DNA from: FEN-1219 sp039933105
GTDB lineage: Bacteria; Pseudomonadota; Gammaproteobacteria; Steroidobacterales; Rariloculaceae
Assembly: GCA_039933105.1 (NCBI GenBank)
Contig: JBDTOT010000005.1
Coordinates: forward strand, 1 to 64,000
Reading direction: 5' to 3'
Length of the DNA stretch: 64,000 nucleotides
The translations under genes and the position numbers were made by a program. Position 1 is the first letter of the stretch; every line of letters starts with the position of its first letter. Of this stretch, positions 6,847 to 13,835 are shown piece by piece. The notes under the pieces were generated by a model that was not told the origin of the DNA, ran no database searches, and saw only the letters and a list, made by a program, of their open reading frames with translations.

Positions 6847-7890
6847 ATGCCCCTCGCAAATCTGGCGCTGGAAGCAACCGAGCGCGGCGTCGTGCCGGAT
6901 CGTCTGGTGCGTGTCGGCATTCGCCGGTTGCTGCACGCGCGGTTGACCGAAATTGCAGCGAACGACCCCGCGGCCGCGGCGACGCAGACCGAAGCTTTCG
7001 TCGGCGCGATGCGCGACGCGCCGATCGCGCTGGTGCCACATCTCGCGAACGAACAGCACTACGAGGTGCCGAGCGCGTTCTTCGGCCACGTGCTCGGCCG
7101 GCGGCGCAAGTACAGCTCGGCTTGGTGGCCCGAAGGCGTGCACGGCCTCGATGCCGCCGAGGATGCGGCGCTGGCTGCCACCGCGGAACACGCGGGTCTT
7201 GCCGACGGCCAACGCATTCTCGAGCTCGGCTGCGGCTGGGGCTCGCTGACGTTGTGGATGGCCGAGCGCTATCCGCACGCGCGGATTACCGCGGTGTCGA
7301 ACTCGCACTCGCAGCGCACGTACATCGAGACCGAGCTCGGCTCGCGCGGCCTTACCAATGTGCAGGTGGTGACTACCAACGTGGCCGAGCTGCAGTGCGC
7401 CGAGCGCTTCGATCGTGTGGTCTCCGTGGAGATGTTCGAGCACCTGCGCAACTGGCCCGAGATGTTCCGCCGCGTGTCCGGCTGGCTCGAGCCACATGGG
7501 CGCTTCTTCATGCACGTGTTCGTTCACCGCGGCACACCTTATTCATTCGAGGCGCGCGACGCCAGCGATTGGATGGCGCGCCACTTCTTCTCCGGCGGCA
7601 TGATGCCGAGCGACGACCTGGCGCTGCGTTTCCAGGATCACCTGGCGATCGTCGCACGCTGGCGCTGGGACGGCACGCACTACGCTCGCACGGCCGAGGC
7701 CTGGCTCGCGAACATGGACGCGCGGCGCGAGGTACTTACGCCGATCCTCGCGGAGACCTACGGTGTCGACCACGCAGCGCTGTGGTGGACGCGCTGGCGC
7801 CTCTTCTTTATGTCGTGCGCCGAGCTGTTCGGGCACGACCGGGGCCGCGAGTGGTGGGTCGCGCACTACCTGTTCGAGCCGCGGCGCTGA
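6847..7890 (+). CDS. SAM-dependent methyltransferase, CFA-synthase / coclaurine N-methyltransferase-like
   Basis: 347 residues. SAM motif I is ELGCGWG at residues 126-132. The CFA/CNMT-type motifs VSVEMFEH (192-199), FFMHVFVHR, DWMARHFFSGGMMPS, RWDGTHYARTAEAWL and a C-terminal AELFGHDRG...WWVAHYLF all follow in order. The C-terminal half resembles plant coclaurine/phosphoethanolamine N-methyltransferase-like proteins more than E. coli Cfa. In RpoE/ChrR loci, enzymes of this group act on membrane unsaturated fatty acids (cyclopropane or methylated/furan fatty acid formation), and that role is inferred here from the divergent sigma operon and promoter. It is followed with a 1-base overlap (TGATG) by a truncated DUF1295 gene. 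Confidence 0.85.
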   Translation: MPLANLALEATERGVVPDRLVRVGIRRLLHARLTEIAANDPAAAATQTEAFVGAMRDAPIALVPHLANEQHYEVPSAFFGHVLGRRRKYSSAWWPEGVHGLDAAEDAALAATAEHAGLADGQRILELGCGWGSLTLWMAERYPHARITAVSNSHSQRTYIETELGSRGLTNVQVVTTNVAELQCAERFDRVVSVEMFEHLRNWPEMFRRVSGWLEPHGRFFMHVFVHRGTPYSFEARDASDWMARHFFSGGMMPSDDLALRFQDHLAIVARWRWDGTHYARTAEAWLANMDARREVLTPILAETYGVDHAALWWTRWRLFFMSCAELFGHDRGREWWVAHYLFEPRR

Positions 7891-8006
7891 TGATCCCCGA
7901 TGCTCACTGGCTGCAGGCTGCCGCGCTCGGTCTCGGACTCAGCGCGTTGCTCGCGCTCACTGTATGGGCCACGAGCGTGGCGAAGCGCGACGTGAGCATC
8001 GTCGAC
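7890..8006 (+). pseudogene. Truncated DUF1295 (steroid-5-alpha-reductase-like) membrane protein, N-terminus only
   Basis: The frame opens at an ATG overlapping the methyltransferase stop and reads MIPDAHWLQAAALGLGLS, ALLALTVWATSVAKRDVSIVD. This is the first membrane helix plus the R-D-x-SIVD signature of DUF1295 proteins. After SIVD the similarity ends abruptly; the frame continues with unrelated sequence and then shadows the next gene to 8204. An intact family member is about 260-270 residues. DUF1295 genes often follow the methyltransferase in RpoE/ChrR loci, so this looks like a relic of the ancestral operon with its 3' part deleted. Confidence 0.65.
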
Positions 8007-8086
8007 GGTGAGTTTGGCGAGGCGGCCCTGGCCGGCGCTGGTGCGTTTGTCACACTATTAGGCCAGTTCGCAGGATGGGGGCGGCC

Positions 8087-8986
8087 ATGGAAGACGAGAT
8101 CGACGCGCTGTTCAAGCTGCCGCTCGGCGAATTTACGCCCGCGCGCAACGCGCTCGCCGCGCGCCTCAAGAAGGCCGGCGAGCAGGCCGAGGCGGACGCA
8201 GTGAAGGGTTTTTCGAAGCCGTCCGTGGCTGCGTGGGTCGTCAATCAGCTCTACTGGCAGCATCGCAAACCGTTCGCGCGTTTGATCGAAGCGGGGGATC
8301 GCTTTCGGCAAGCGCAGTCGAAGCACCGGCACAACTCGCCGGAGTTGCGCGAGCACCTCGAAGACCGACGTAACGCGCAAGCGGCGCTCGTGCAGATCGC
8401 GAACGACGTGCTGCAACACGCTGGTTACAGCGGCGCGCAGAACATGCTGCGCCGAGTCACGACCACGCTCGAAGCGCTTGCAACCTACGGTTCGCTGCCC
8501 GACGCGCCGCAGGCGGGCCGCCTCACCGCCGACCTTGCGCCGCCGGGGTTTGAAATGTTGGCGGGTTTGCTCCCCCTGAGTGGCGGAGGCGCCTCGCTTT
8601 CTGTTCGCGACGAACGCGCGCCCAAAAAGACCGCGAAGGCCAAGGATTCGCACGACGCGAAGGCGCGCCACGACGCAGAAGAGCGTCGGCGCAAATCAAC
8701 CGCGGCAAAAGCGGCGGTACGTGAGGCCGAGCGCGAGCTCCGCACAGCCCGCACGCGGGCTGAGCGCACGGCGGCGGCTCTCGCCACAGCCGCGAAACGC
8801 GCGAAGGCTACGGCGCAACGGCGCGCGAAGGCAGAGAGGCAACTCGCCGAACTCGTCACGGACGCGGATGCCGCTCGCGAGAGCGCAAACGAGGCCGAGG
8901 CCGCGGCCACGAAGGCAGCGCAGGCGTCGGACAACGCCGAACGCGTGCTCGAGGAAGCACGTCGCGAGCTCGATCAGCTGCCATAA
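8087..8986 (+). CDS. Cytoplasmic coiled-coil protein of unknown function
   Basis: About 299 residues from the ATG at 8087, which has GGGGGCGG upstream; an ATG at 8075 (MGAAM...) is an alternative. The N-terminal ~170 residues are globular and helical: DALFKLPLGEFTPARNALAARLKKAG, FSKPSVAAWVVNQLYW and a GYSGAQNMLRRVTTTLEALA segment. Residues ~190-299 are a long Ala/Arg/Glu/Lys coiled coil. I recall the LFxLPLxEFxxARNALA opening in conserved hypothetical proteins; their function is unknown. Its stop overlaps the start of the HipA-like kinase gene (TAATG), so the two should be made together. Confidence 0.75.
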   Translation: MEDEIDALFKLPLGEFTPARNALAARLKKAGEQAEADAVKGFSKPSVAAWVVNQLYWQHRKPFARLIEAGDRFRQAQSKHRHNSPELREHLEDRRNAQAALVQIANDVLQHAGYSGAQNMLRRVTTTLEALATYGSLPDAPQAGRLTADLAPPGFEMLAGLLPLSGGGASLSVRDERAPKKTAKAKDSHDAKARHDAEERRRKSTAAKAAVREAERELRTARTRAERTAAALATAAKRAKATAQRRAKAERQLAELVTDADAARESANEAEAAATKAAQASDNAERVLEEARRELDQLP

Positions 8987-9771
8987 TGCAGGCCGTGAAA
9001 ACCGTAGCCGCCACCAGGTACGTGACGCCACTGCGCGAGGGCGGGTCGCTGCCTGCCATCATCGAAGCCGACGACGACGGCATGTACGTGCTGAAATTCC
9101 GCGGCGCGGGGCAAGGGCCGAAGGCGCTCGCGGCAGAGCTGCTCGCGGGAGAATTGGCGCGCGTTGCCGGGCTTCCTGTGCCCGCGATCGTTTTCGCGCA
9201 GCTCGATCCAGATCTCGCGCGCACCGAGCCGGACCCCGAGATTCAGAGTTTGATCCGCGCGAGCGCGGGCACGAACTTCGCCATCGACTACTTGCCCGGC
9301 GCGGTGATGTTCGATCCCGTGACGGAGACGCCGTCCGCAGACCTCGCGTCCGCCATCGTGTGGTTCGATGCGTTCGTCACGAACGTGGACCGCACTGCGC
9401 GCAATGCGAATCTGCTGATGTGGCACAGGCGGCTCTGGCTCATCGATCATGGCGCCGCGCTCTACTTTCATCACGCCTGGGACGACGACTACCTCGCGCA
9501 CAGCCGAACGCCGTTCCCGATGATCAAGGATCACGTGCTGTTGCCGTTCGCGACCAAGCTCGAAGAAGCGGATCGGCTGATGGCCGGACGCATTACGCCG
9601 GAGGCCATTGCGGCCGTCGTGGCATTGTTGCCTGCAGCGTGGATGGGCGATGACGCGCCGGGCGGCGCATCGAGGAGCCCGCAGATCTACGCGGCCTATC
9701 TACAGGGCCGGCTCGAATCGCGGCAGATTTTTCTGGAGGAGGCGATTCGTGCACGATCCCGTCACATATGA
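8986..9771 (+). CDS. HipA-family (HipA_2-like) Ser/Thr kinase
   Basis: 261 residues. Kinase-like elements are visible: a beta-strand lysine (MYVLKFRG, K37), the catalytic-loop motif TNVDRTARNANLL (133-144) with Asp and Asn, and an LIDHGAAL motif (152-157) in the place of DFG. It lacks the N-terminal HipA module and is about 60% of HipA length, matching the short HipA_2 group. HipA kinases phosphorylate cytosolic targets (GltX for E. coli HipA); the target here is unknown. No HipB-like antitoxin gene is adjacent. Instead the upstream gene encodes a coiled-coil protein and the downstream overlapping gene a DUF3037 protein, a pairing I recall as recurrent. Confidence 0.82.
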   Translation: MQAVKTVAATRYVTPLREGGSLPAIIEADDDGMYVLKFRGAGQGPKALAAELLAGELARVAGLPVPAIVFAQLDPDLARTEPDPEIQSLIRASAGTNFAIDYLPGAVMFDPVTETPSADLASAIVWFDAFVTNVDRTARNANLLMWHRRLWLIDHGAALYFHHAWDDDYLAHSRTPFPMIKDHVLLPFATKLEEADRLMAGRITPEAIAAVVALLPAAWMGDDAPGGASRSPQIYAAYLQGRLESRQIFLEEAIRARSRHI

Positions 9772-10150
9772 CTACGCGATAGTTCGCGTCGTGCCGAAGG
9801 TGGAACGCGCGGAGTTCGTCAACGCGGGTGTGATCGTCTCGTGCCCGAAGTTCGATCTTCTGCTCGCCAGGATCGAGCTCAACGAGCAGCGGCTCATCGC
9901 GCTCGACCCGACGGTGGATCTCGAGTCGGTGCGGATGCATCTCGCGGCCATTCCGACCATCTGCGTCGGGGGCGAGCAGGCGGGGCCGATTGGAAAGCTC
10001 TCGCAGCGCGAGCGGTTCTATTGGTTGGTCGCGCCGCGTAGCACGATCATCCAGGTGTCGCCCACGCATACCGGCTCGGCGCGCGATCTCGAAACCGTGG
10101 CGGAGCGACTGCTCGAAACAATGGTACGGCCCTCGGCCGGAGGCAAATGA
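9749..10150 (+). CDS. DUF3037 domain protein
   Basis: 133 residues from a GTG at 9749 preceded by GGAGGAGG. It overlaps the end of the HipA-like gene by 23 bases. The protein opens HDPVTYDYAIVRVVPKVERAEFVNAGV, then IVSCPKFDLLLARIELNEQRL, and has a C-terminal half with SQRERFYWLVAPRSTIIQVSP, the recognised DUF3037 pattern. The family often sits directly beside HipA_2-type kinases, so it may be a partner, substrate or neutraliser. That is inference from gene order only. There is no signal peptide or membrane segment. Confidence 0.85.
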   Translation: MHDPVTYDYAIVRVVPKVERAEFVNAGVIVSCPKFDLLLARIELNEQRLIALDPTVDLESVRMHLAAIPTICVGGEQAGPIGKLSQRERFYWLVAPRSTIIQVSPTHTGSARDLETVAERLLETMVRPSAGGK

Positions 10151-10159
10151 AGAAGAAGT

Positions 10160-10189
10160 GAGACGAAATGGCGATTCATACCAATTCGT
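10160..10189. repeat. 30-bp dispersed repeat, copy 2
   Basis: Matches 5341-5370 at 26 of 30 positions. It lies between the DUF3037 gene and a relic of a phospholipase-D gene, so both repeat copies are near decayed gene fragments. Confidence 0.55.
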
Positions 10190-10210
10190 ACAACGGCACG
10201 GCCGACTAAA

Positions 10211-10280
10211 GGCAGGGTGGAGTGGACCGCTCAGGGCCAGACGTTGATGCGCCAGCCCGCGCGCAGCGGCTGGCAACGAT
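10211..10280 (+). pseudogene. Relic of the 3' end of a phospholipase-D-type gene
   Basis: Bases 10211-10280 match 15280-15349, the last codons of the intact gene at 13836-15392, with few changes. Translated, the relic gives GRVEWTAQGQTLMRQPARSG where the intact gene has GRVEWTAEDQVLTRQPARSG. There is no upstream coding frame. It abuts the stop codon of the Ser/Thr kinase gene on the other strand. It is probably a leftover of a second copy or of a rearrangement. Confidence 0.72.
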
Positions 10281-12172
10281 CAATCCGCGTCCACGATGGT
10301 GACACTGACATTTCGAACCGGCGCAACCGCCGCGTTTTTCGAAATTTGAGTCAACTGAACGGCGAATGTTCGATCACCGCTGCGTTCGAAATTCTCTAAC
10401 AGCGGCACAAAGAGTATGCGACTCTCTTGAAGATCGGCAAACTCCGCGACGCCCGACATTGGCCCGCTGAAGTCCTGCTCCGCTTTCGCCGACCCTTCCT
10501 CTATTTGCCACGTTGCCCGCAACCGGCCGGAGCGGTTACCCACCCGGTTTAAAACGATCGCGGCTGCCACTGCGCGTTCCGCCACCGTCATGCTGGACGT
10601 GTCGAAGGACACTGCCGGCGCGGGTGGGACAAGCGCCCGTCGTGTCACGGGCGCGGGTTGACTAGCAGGGCTTTCCTCCGGGGATTGGCCCACCGGCTCA
10701 GCTTCCGGCTCCGGAATTGTTACCGGCTCCGCTGTTGTGAGTGGTTCCGGTGTTGTTGCCGTCTCCGTCACGAGCGCAACCTGAGATGCCTTCGATCGCG
10801 TCGGCTCGGGCGACGCCAACTCGGCGCTGGGACTACGCAACAGCAAAAACCCCAAATAGAAAACCGCGAAGCTCGTCAGCGAGACATATGACAGCAAGCG
10901 TTTCGATAACGGAACTACAGAAAATCTTGGCCATGTATAGCGTGGCAAGGCATGGGGCGGTCGGCGCTCCACTGTTTGGACAGCAGGCTTTGGTGGAGCT
11001 TCGTGCACCGTTACCAGCGCGGTATCGGCCCGGATGTCCGCTGCCTTATCCTCCAGCGCAACACCGGCAGGTTCGCGCATTGTCAGGGCAAGGAAGAACT
11101 CGCGAATCGAACCGGGCCGATCCTCGGGCTGCCATGCTAAGCCCCGCTTCAGCACGGCGATTTGCCGCTTCGACAGCGCGCTAGACTCAACCAGTGATTC
11201 GTCGTGCGCTCGTGCTATCAAGGAAGATCGCCGCGGAAAGGGCGGACCTCCGGTAAGCACTTCGAACGCTACGCTCGCGAAACTGAAAAGGTCGTCACGT
11301 GGTCCAGCCATCGCGCGCGCAAGCACCTGCGGGCTGGCATAGGCGGGAGTGGCTACTCGGTCTATCTGATCGGGCAGATTGCCAGAGGCGCATGAGGTCG
11401 ATTCCGACGAGTTGCCGAAGTCGATGATTCGAACACTGCCGTCACCCAGTACGAATACGTTCGTCGGCTTGAAATCGCCGTGCGTAATGTCGTGCTGGTG
11501 CGCGAAACACAGCGCATCGGCGCAGGCCGCGAGCACAGCGACCGCTCCTGAGAGCGGCGCGGTATCGGCTTTGCATCGACGCAGTTGGACGGCGAGGGTT
11601 TCTCCCTCGAGCAGCTCCATGACAATGAACCAGGTATTGTCGTGGGCGTCGAGATCGATTGCCTTCACGATATTGGGGTGCGACAGACGATGTGTCTGAC
11701 GAAACTCCAGCTTCAATCGGGCGATGGCGTCCGGACGTTCACGCAGTTCTGGACGCAAGACCTTCAACGCGACATGGCGGTCGCGTCCGTCCGCGGTATC
11801 CCTGCGTATGTCGCGCGCCCGGTACACCATCGCGAAGCCGCCTTCGCCGATGATCTCTTCGATGACATAGCGATCACGAATAATCTGCCCCGGACGGAAG
11901 GCATCGACTACATCGACAGCGGTCGACGTCGACTCTTTCCGTTGTGCCAGCTCGATAGTGCGTTCCTTCAGTGAAGCGGGAATATCGCCTTCGTCATCAT
12001 CCAGAGTAGTAGGCTTGTCGAGGTTAACCGTGACGTTGGCGATATCGTCAAAGCCTTCCTCGGCCACGTCGATGTGAGTCAGCTCATCTGAGGCCCCGGT
12101 GACAGGCAGAACGTCACGCTGAAGAACATCGTGATGGCCTGGCGATGATTGTGTCTCGACCAAACTACGCAT
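10280..12172 (-). CDS. Membrane-anchored Ser/Thr protein kinase with extracytoplasmic Calx-beta-like domain
   Basis: 630 residues. An N-terminal acidic region of about 95 residues is followed by a Hanks-type kinase domain (102-365): glycine loop GEGGFAMVY (109-117), VALK lysine 137, HGDFKPTN (231-238) with Asp233, DFGN (251-254) and an APE-like YASPQV. The HRD arginine is Gly, so it belongs to the non-RD class. One membrane helix (about 428-446) separates this from a Pro/Glu-rich linker. The C-terminal domain (518-630, ending SGDRTFAVQLT...VSVTIVDAD) has a Calx-beta pattern, often calcium-binding. The kinase would thus face the cytoplasm with a sensory beta domain outside. There is no PP2C phosphatase or FHA gene next to it, and it is convergent with the DUF3037 unit. 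Confidence 0.88.
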   Translation of the reverse strand: MRSLVETQSSPGHHDVLQRDVLPVTGASDELTHIDVAEEGFDDIANVTVNLDKPTTLDDDEGDIPASLKERTIELAQRKESTSTAVDVVDAFRPGQIIRDRYVIEEIIGEGGFAMVYRARDIRRDTADGRDRHVALKVLRPELRERPDAIARLKLEFRQTHRLSHPNIVKAIDLDAHDNTWFIVMELLEGETLAVQLRRCKADTAPLSGAVAVLAACADALCFAHQHDITHGDFKPTNVFVLGDGSVRIIDFGNSSESTSCASGNLPDQIDRVATPAYASPQVLARAMAGPRDDLFSFASVAFEVLTGGPPFPRRSSLIARAHDESLVESSALSKRQIAVLKRGLAWQPEDRPGSIREFFLALTMREPAGVALEDKAADIRADTALVTVHEAPPKPAVQTVERRPPHALPRYTWPRFSVVPLSKRLLSYVSLTSFAVFYLGFLLLRSPSAELASPEPTRSKASQVALVTETATTPEPLTTAEPVTIPEPEAEPVGQSPEESPASQPAPVTRRALVPPAPAVSFDTSSMTVAERAVAAAIVLNRVGNRSGRLRATWQIEEGSAKAEQDFSGPMSGVAEFADLQESRILFVPLLENFERSGDRTFAVQLTQISKNAAVAPVRNVSVTIVDAD

Positions 12173-12759
12173 GACTCCAGTTGAGACCGCTTAGCCGATA
12201 TCGAGCTAGGACCCCGAACGTTCCGCTCAAATTCGTCTAAAGCAATTTGGTCCGATTTGGGGACGTCCATGCATTTTGCGTGCGCGCGAATCCCCTTTCC
12301 ATCCCAAGCCAACATAATGCAGTGCCTGAACGCGCCGAGGTCGCGAGGTTCGTGAAGGAAGCGAAGCGAAGACACGAAGCGGCGGTGCCGTGCTTCGATC
12401 AGGCCTCACTCGAGTCCGGCCCTGGCAGCGGTTCTTTTTCGAGCGGGCCGCGATACAGCTCGCCGACATGGGGGCCGAGTTTTGGCATCGCTTTGGTGGT
12501 AGTCCACAATGGCTTGTCCTCCGGAGGGTCCGGATGCCGGTAGGCGGCGAGCGAGACTACCTTGTCAGCATTTCTCAATGCGAATTCGTAAATTAATTGA
12601 AGTCGGCGTTGCAAGCGAAGCTGCGTACGGTCACGCCATCATCGCAGCCCGGCGGCGTATGAAAGGTGCCGACCTGGCGCTGATAGACTCGGAGCGCTTC
12701 CGCCTTTTCGTGCGCGGCAAAGTGATAAAAAGAAACACGCAAGGACCTCGAGCCGCTTT
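12173..12759. other. Long intergenic region with no confident gene
   Basis: 587 bases upstream of both the Ser/Thr kinase (minus) and the LLM oxidoreductase (plus). It holds one possible small minus-strand gene (12399-12614, listed separately). An AAGGA at 12742-12746 probably serves the oxidoreductase. The run TCAGCATTTCTCAATGCGAATTCG and the AT-rich TAAATTAATTG near 12590-12600 are the only AT-rich patches. I see no RNA gene or terminator. Confidence 0.5.
12399..12614 (-). CDS. Possible small hypothetical protein
   Basis: 71 codons: MQRRLQLIYEFALRNADKVV, then SLAAYRHPDPPEDKPLWTTT and a Pro-rich tail (LEKEPLPGPDSSEA). The first half looks protein-like (an amphipathic helix), the second half disordered. 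No family is recognised, and a competing frame of similar size exists on the plus strand. It is listed because it is the best candidate in the large gap between the kinase and the oxidoreductase genes. It could equally be chance. Confidence 0.3.
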   Translation of the reverse strand: MQRRLQLIYEFALRNADKVVSLAAYRHPDPPEDKPLWTTTKAMPKLGPHVGELYRGPLEKEPLPGPDSSEA

Positions 12760-13785
12760 ATGAAGAAGATCGGTTTCCTCTCGTTCGGGCACTGGACGCC
12801 GTCGCCGCACTCGCAGGTGCGCACGGGCGCTGATGCACTCATTCAATCGATCGAGCTTGCGGTCGCCGCCGAAGAGCTCGGCGCCGACGGCGCGTACTTC
12901 CGCGTACACCACTTCGCGCGTCAGCTTGGCTCGCCGTTCCCGCTGCTCGCCGCGGCGGGCGCGCGCACGAAGAAGATCGAGCTCGGCACGGCCGTGATCG
13001 ACATGCGCTACGAGAACCCGATGTACATGGCCGAAGACGCCGGCGCCGCGGACCTGATCGCGGGCGGCAGGCTCCAGCTCGGAATCAGCCGCGGATCGCC
13101 GGAACAAGTCATCGACGGCTGGCGCCACTTCGGTTACGCGCCGCAGGAAGGCCAGACCGACAGCGACATGGCGCGCAATCACGCCGAGGTGTTCCTGCAA
13201 GTGCTGAAGGGCGAAGGGTTCGCGAAACCGAATCCGCGCCCCATGTTCCCAAATCCGCCCGGTCTCCTGCGCTTGGAGCCGCACTCGGAGGGGCTGCGCG
13301 AGCGCATTTGGTGGGGCTCGAGCTCGAACGCCACATCCGAGTGGGCCGCCAAGCTCGGCATGCACTTGCAAAGCTCTACGCTCAAGACCGACGAGAGCGG
13401 CGAGCCGTTGCACGTGCAGCAGCGCAAGCAAATCGAGGTGTACCGCGAAGCGTGGAAGAAGGCCGGGCACAAGCGCGAGCCGCGCGTGTCCGTGAGCCGC
13501 AGCATCTTCGCGCTCGTCGACGACCGCGATCGCGCGTACTTTGGCCGCGGCAGCGGCGAGGAGCAGGATCAGATCGGCTACATCGACCCGACCACGCGTG
13601 CGATCTTCGGCCGCTCGTACGCGGCCGAGCCTGCCGCACTGGTGAAGCTGCTCGCCGCGGACGAGGCCATCGCCGCCGCAGATACGCTGTTGCTCACGGT
13701 GCCGAACCAGCTCGGCGTCGAATACAACGCGCACGCGCTCGAGAGCATCCTCAAGTACGTGGCGCCGGAGCTCGGCTGGCGCTGA
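12760..13785 (+). CDS. LLM-class flavin-dependent oxidoreductase (luciferase-like)
   Basis: 341 residues beginning MKKIGFLSFGHWTPSPHS. It shows the bacterial-luciferase TIM-barrel pattern: SIELAVAAEELGADGAYFRVHHFA, SPFPLLAAAGARTKKIELGTAVIDMRYENP and DLIAGGRLQLGISRGSPEQ. FMN/F420-type monooxygenases and reductases share this fold; the substrate is unknown. It is a typical single-domain length. AAGGA at 12742-12746 supports the start. A 50-base gap precedes the phospholipase-D-type gene in the same direction, so co-transcription is possible. Confidence 0.88.
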   Translation: MKKIGFLSFGHWTPSPHSQVRTGADALIQSIELAVAAEELGADGAYFRVHHFARQLGSPFPLLAAAGARTKKIELGTAVIDMRYENPMYMAEDAGAADLIAGGRLQLGISRGSPEQVIDGWRHFGYAPQEGQTDSDMARNHAEVFLQVLKGEGFAKPNPRPMFPNPPGLLRLEPHSEGLRERIWWGSSSNATSEWAAKLGMHLQSSTLKTDESGEPLHVQQRKQIEVYREAWKKAGHKREPRVSVSRSIFALVDDRDRAYFGRGSGEEQDQIGYIDPTTRAIFGRSYAAEPAALVKLLAADEAIAAADTLLLTVPNQLGVEYNAHALESILKYVAPELGWR

Positions 13786-13835
13786 GCGCGATTGCTAACA
13801 GAAGGCCCTACTTCTCGCGTGCGATACTGCCGCGC

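Noticed and set aside
6840..8204. 454-codon plus-strand frame overlapping the methyltransferase
   Set aside because: Out of frame with the methyltransferase and Arg/Pro-rich; only its 7890-8006 part (DUF1295-like) is meaningful.
13308..13835. Upstream extension of the phospholipase D frame into the LLM gene
   Set aside because: The extension is an off-frame reading of the LLM gene; a lipoprotein signal starts at 13836.
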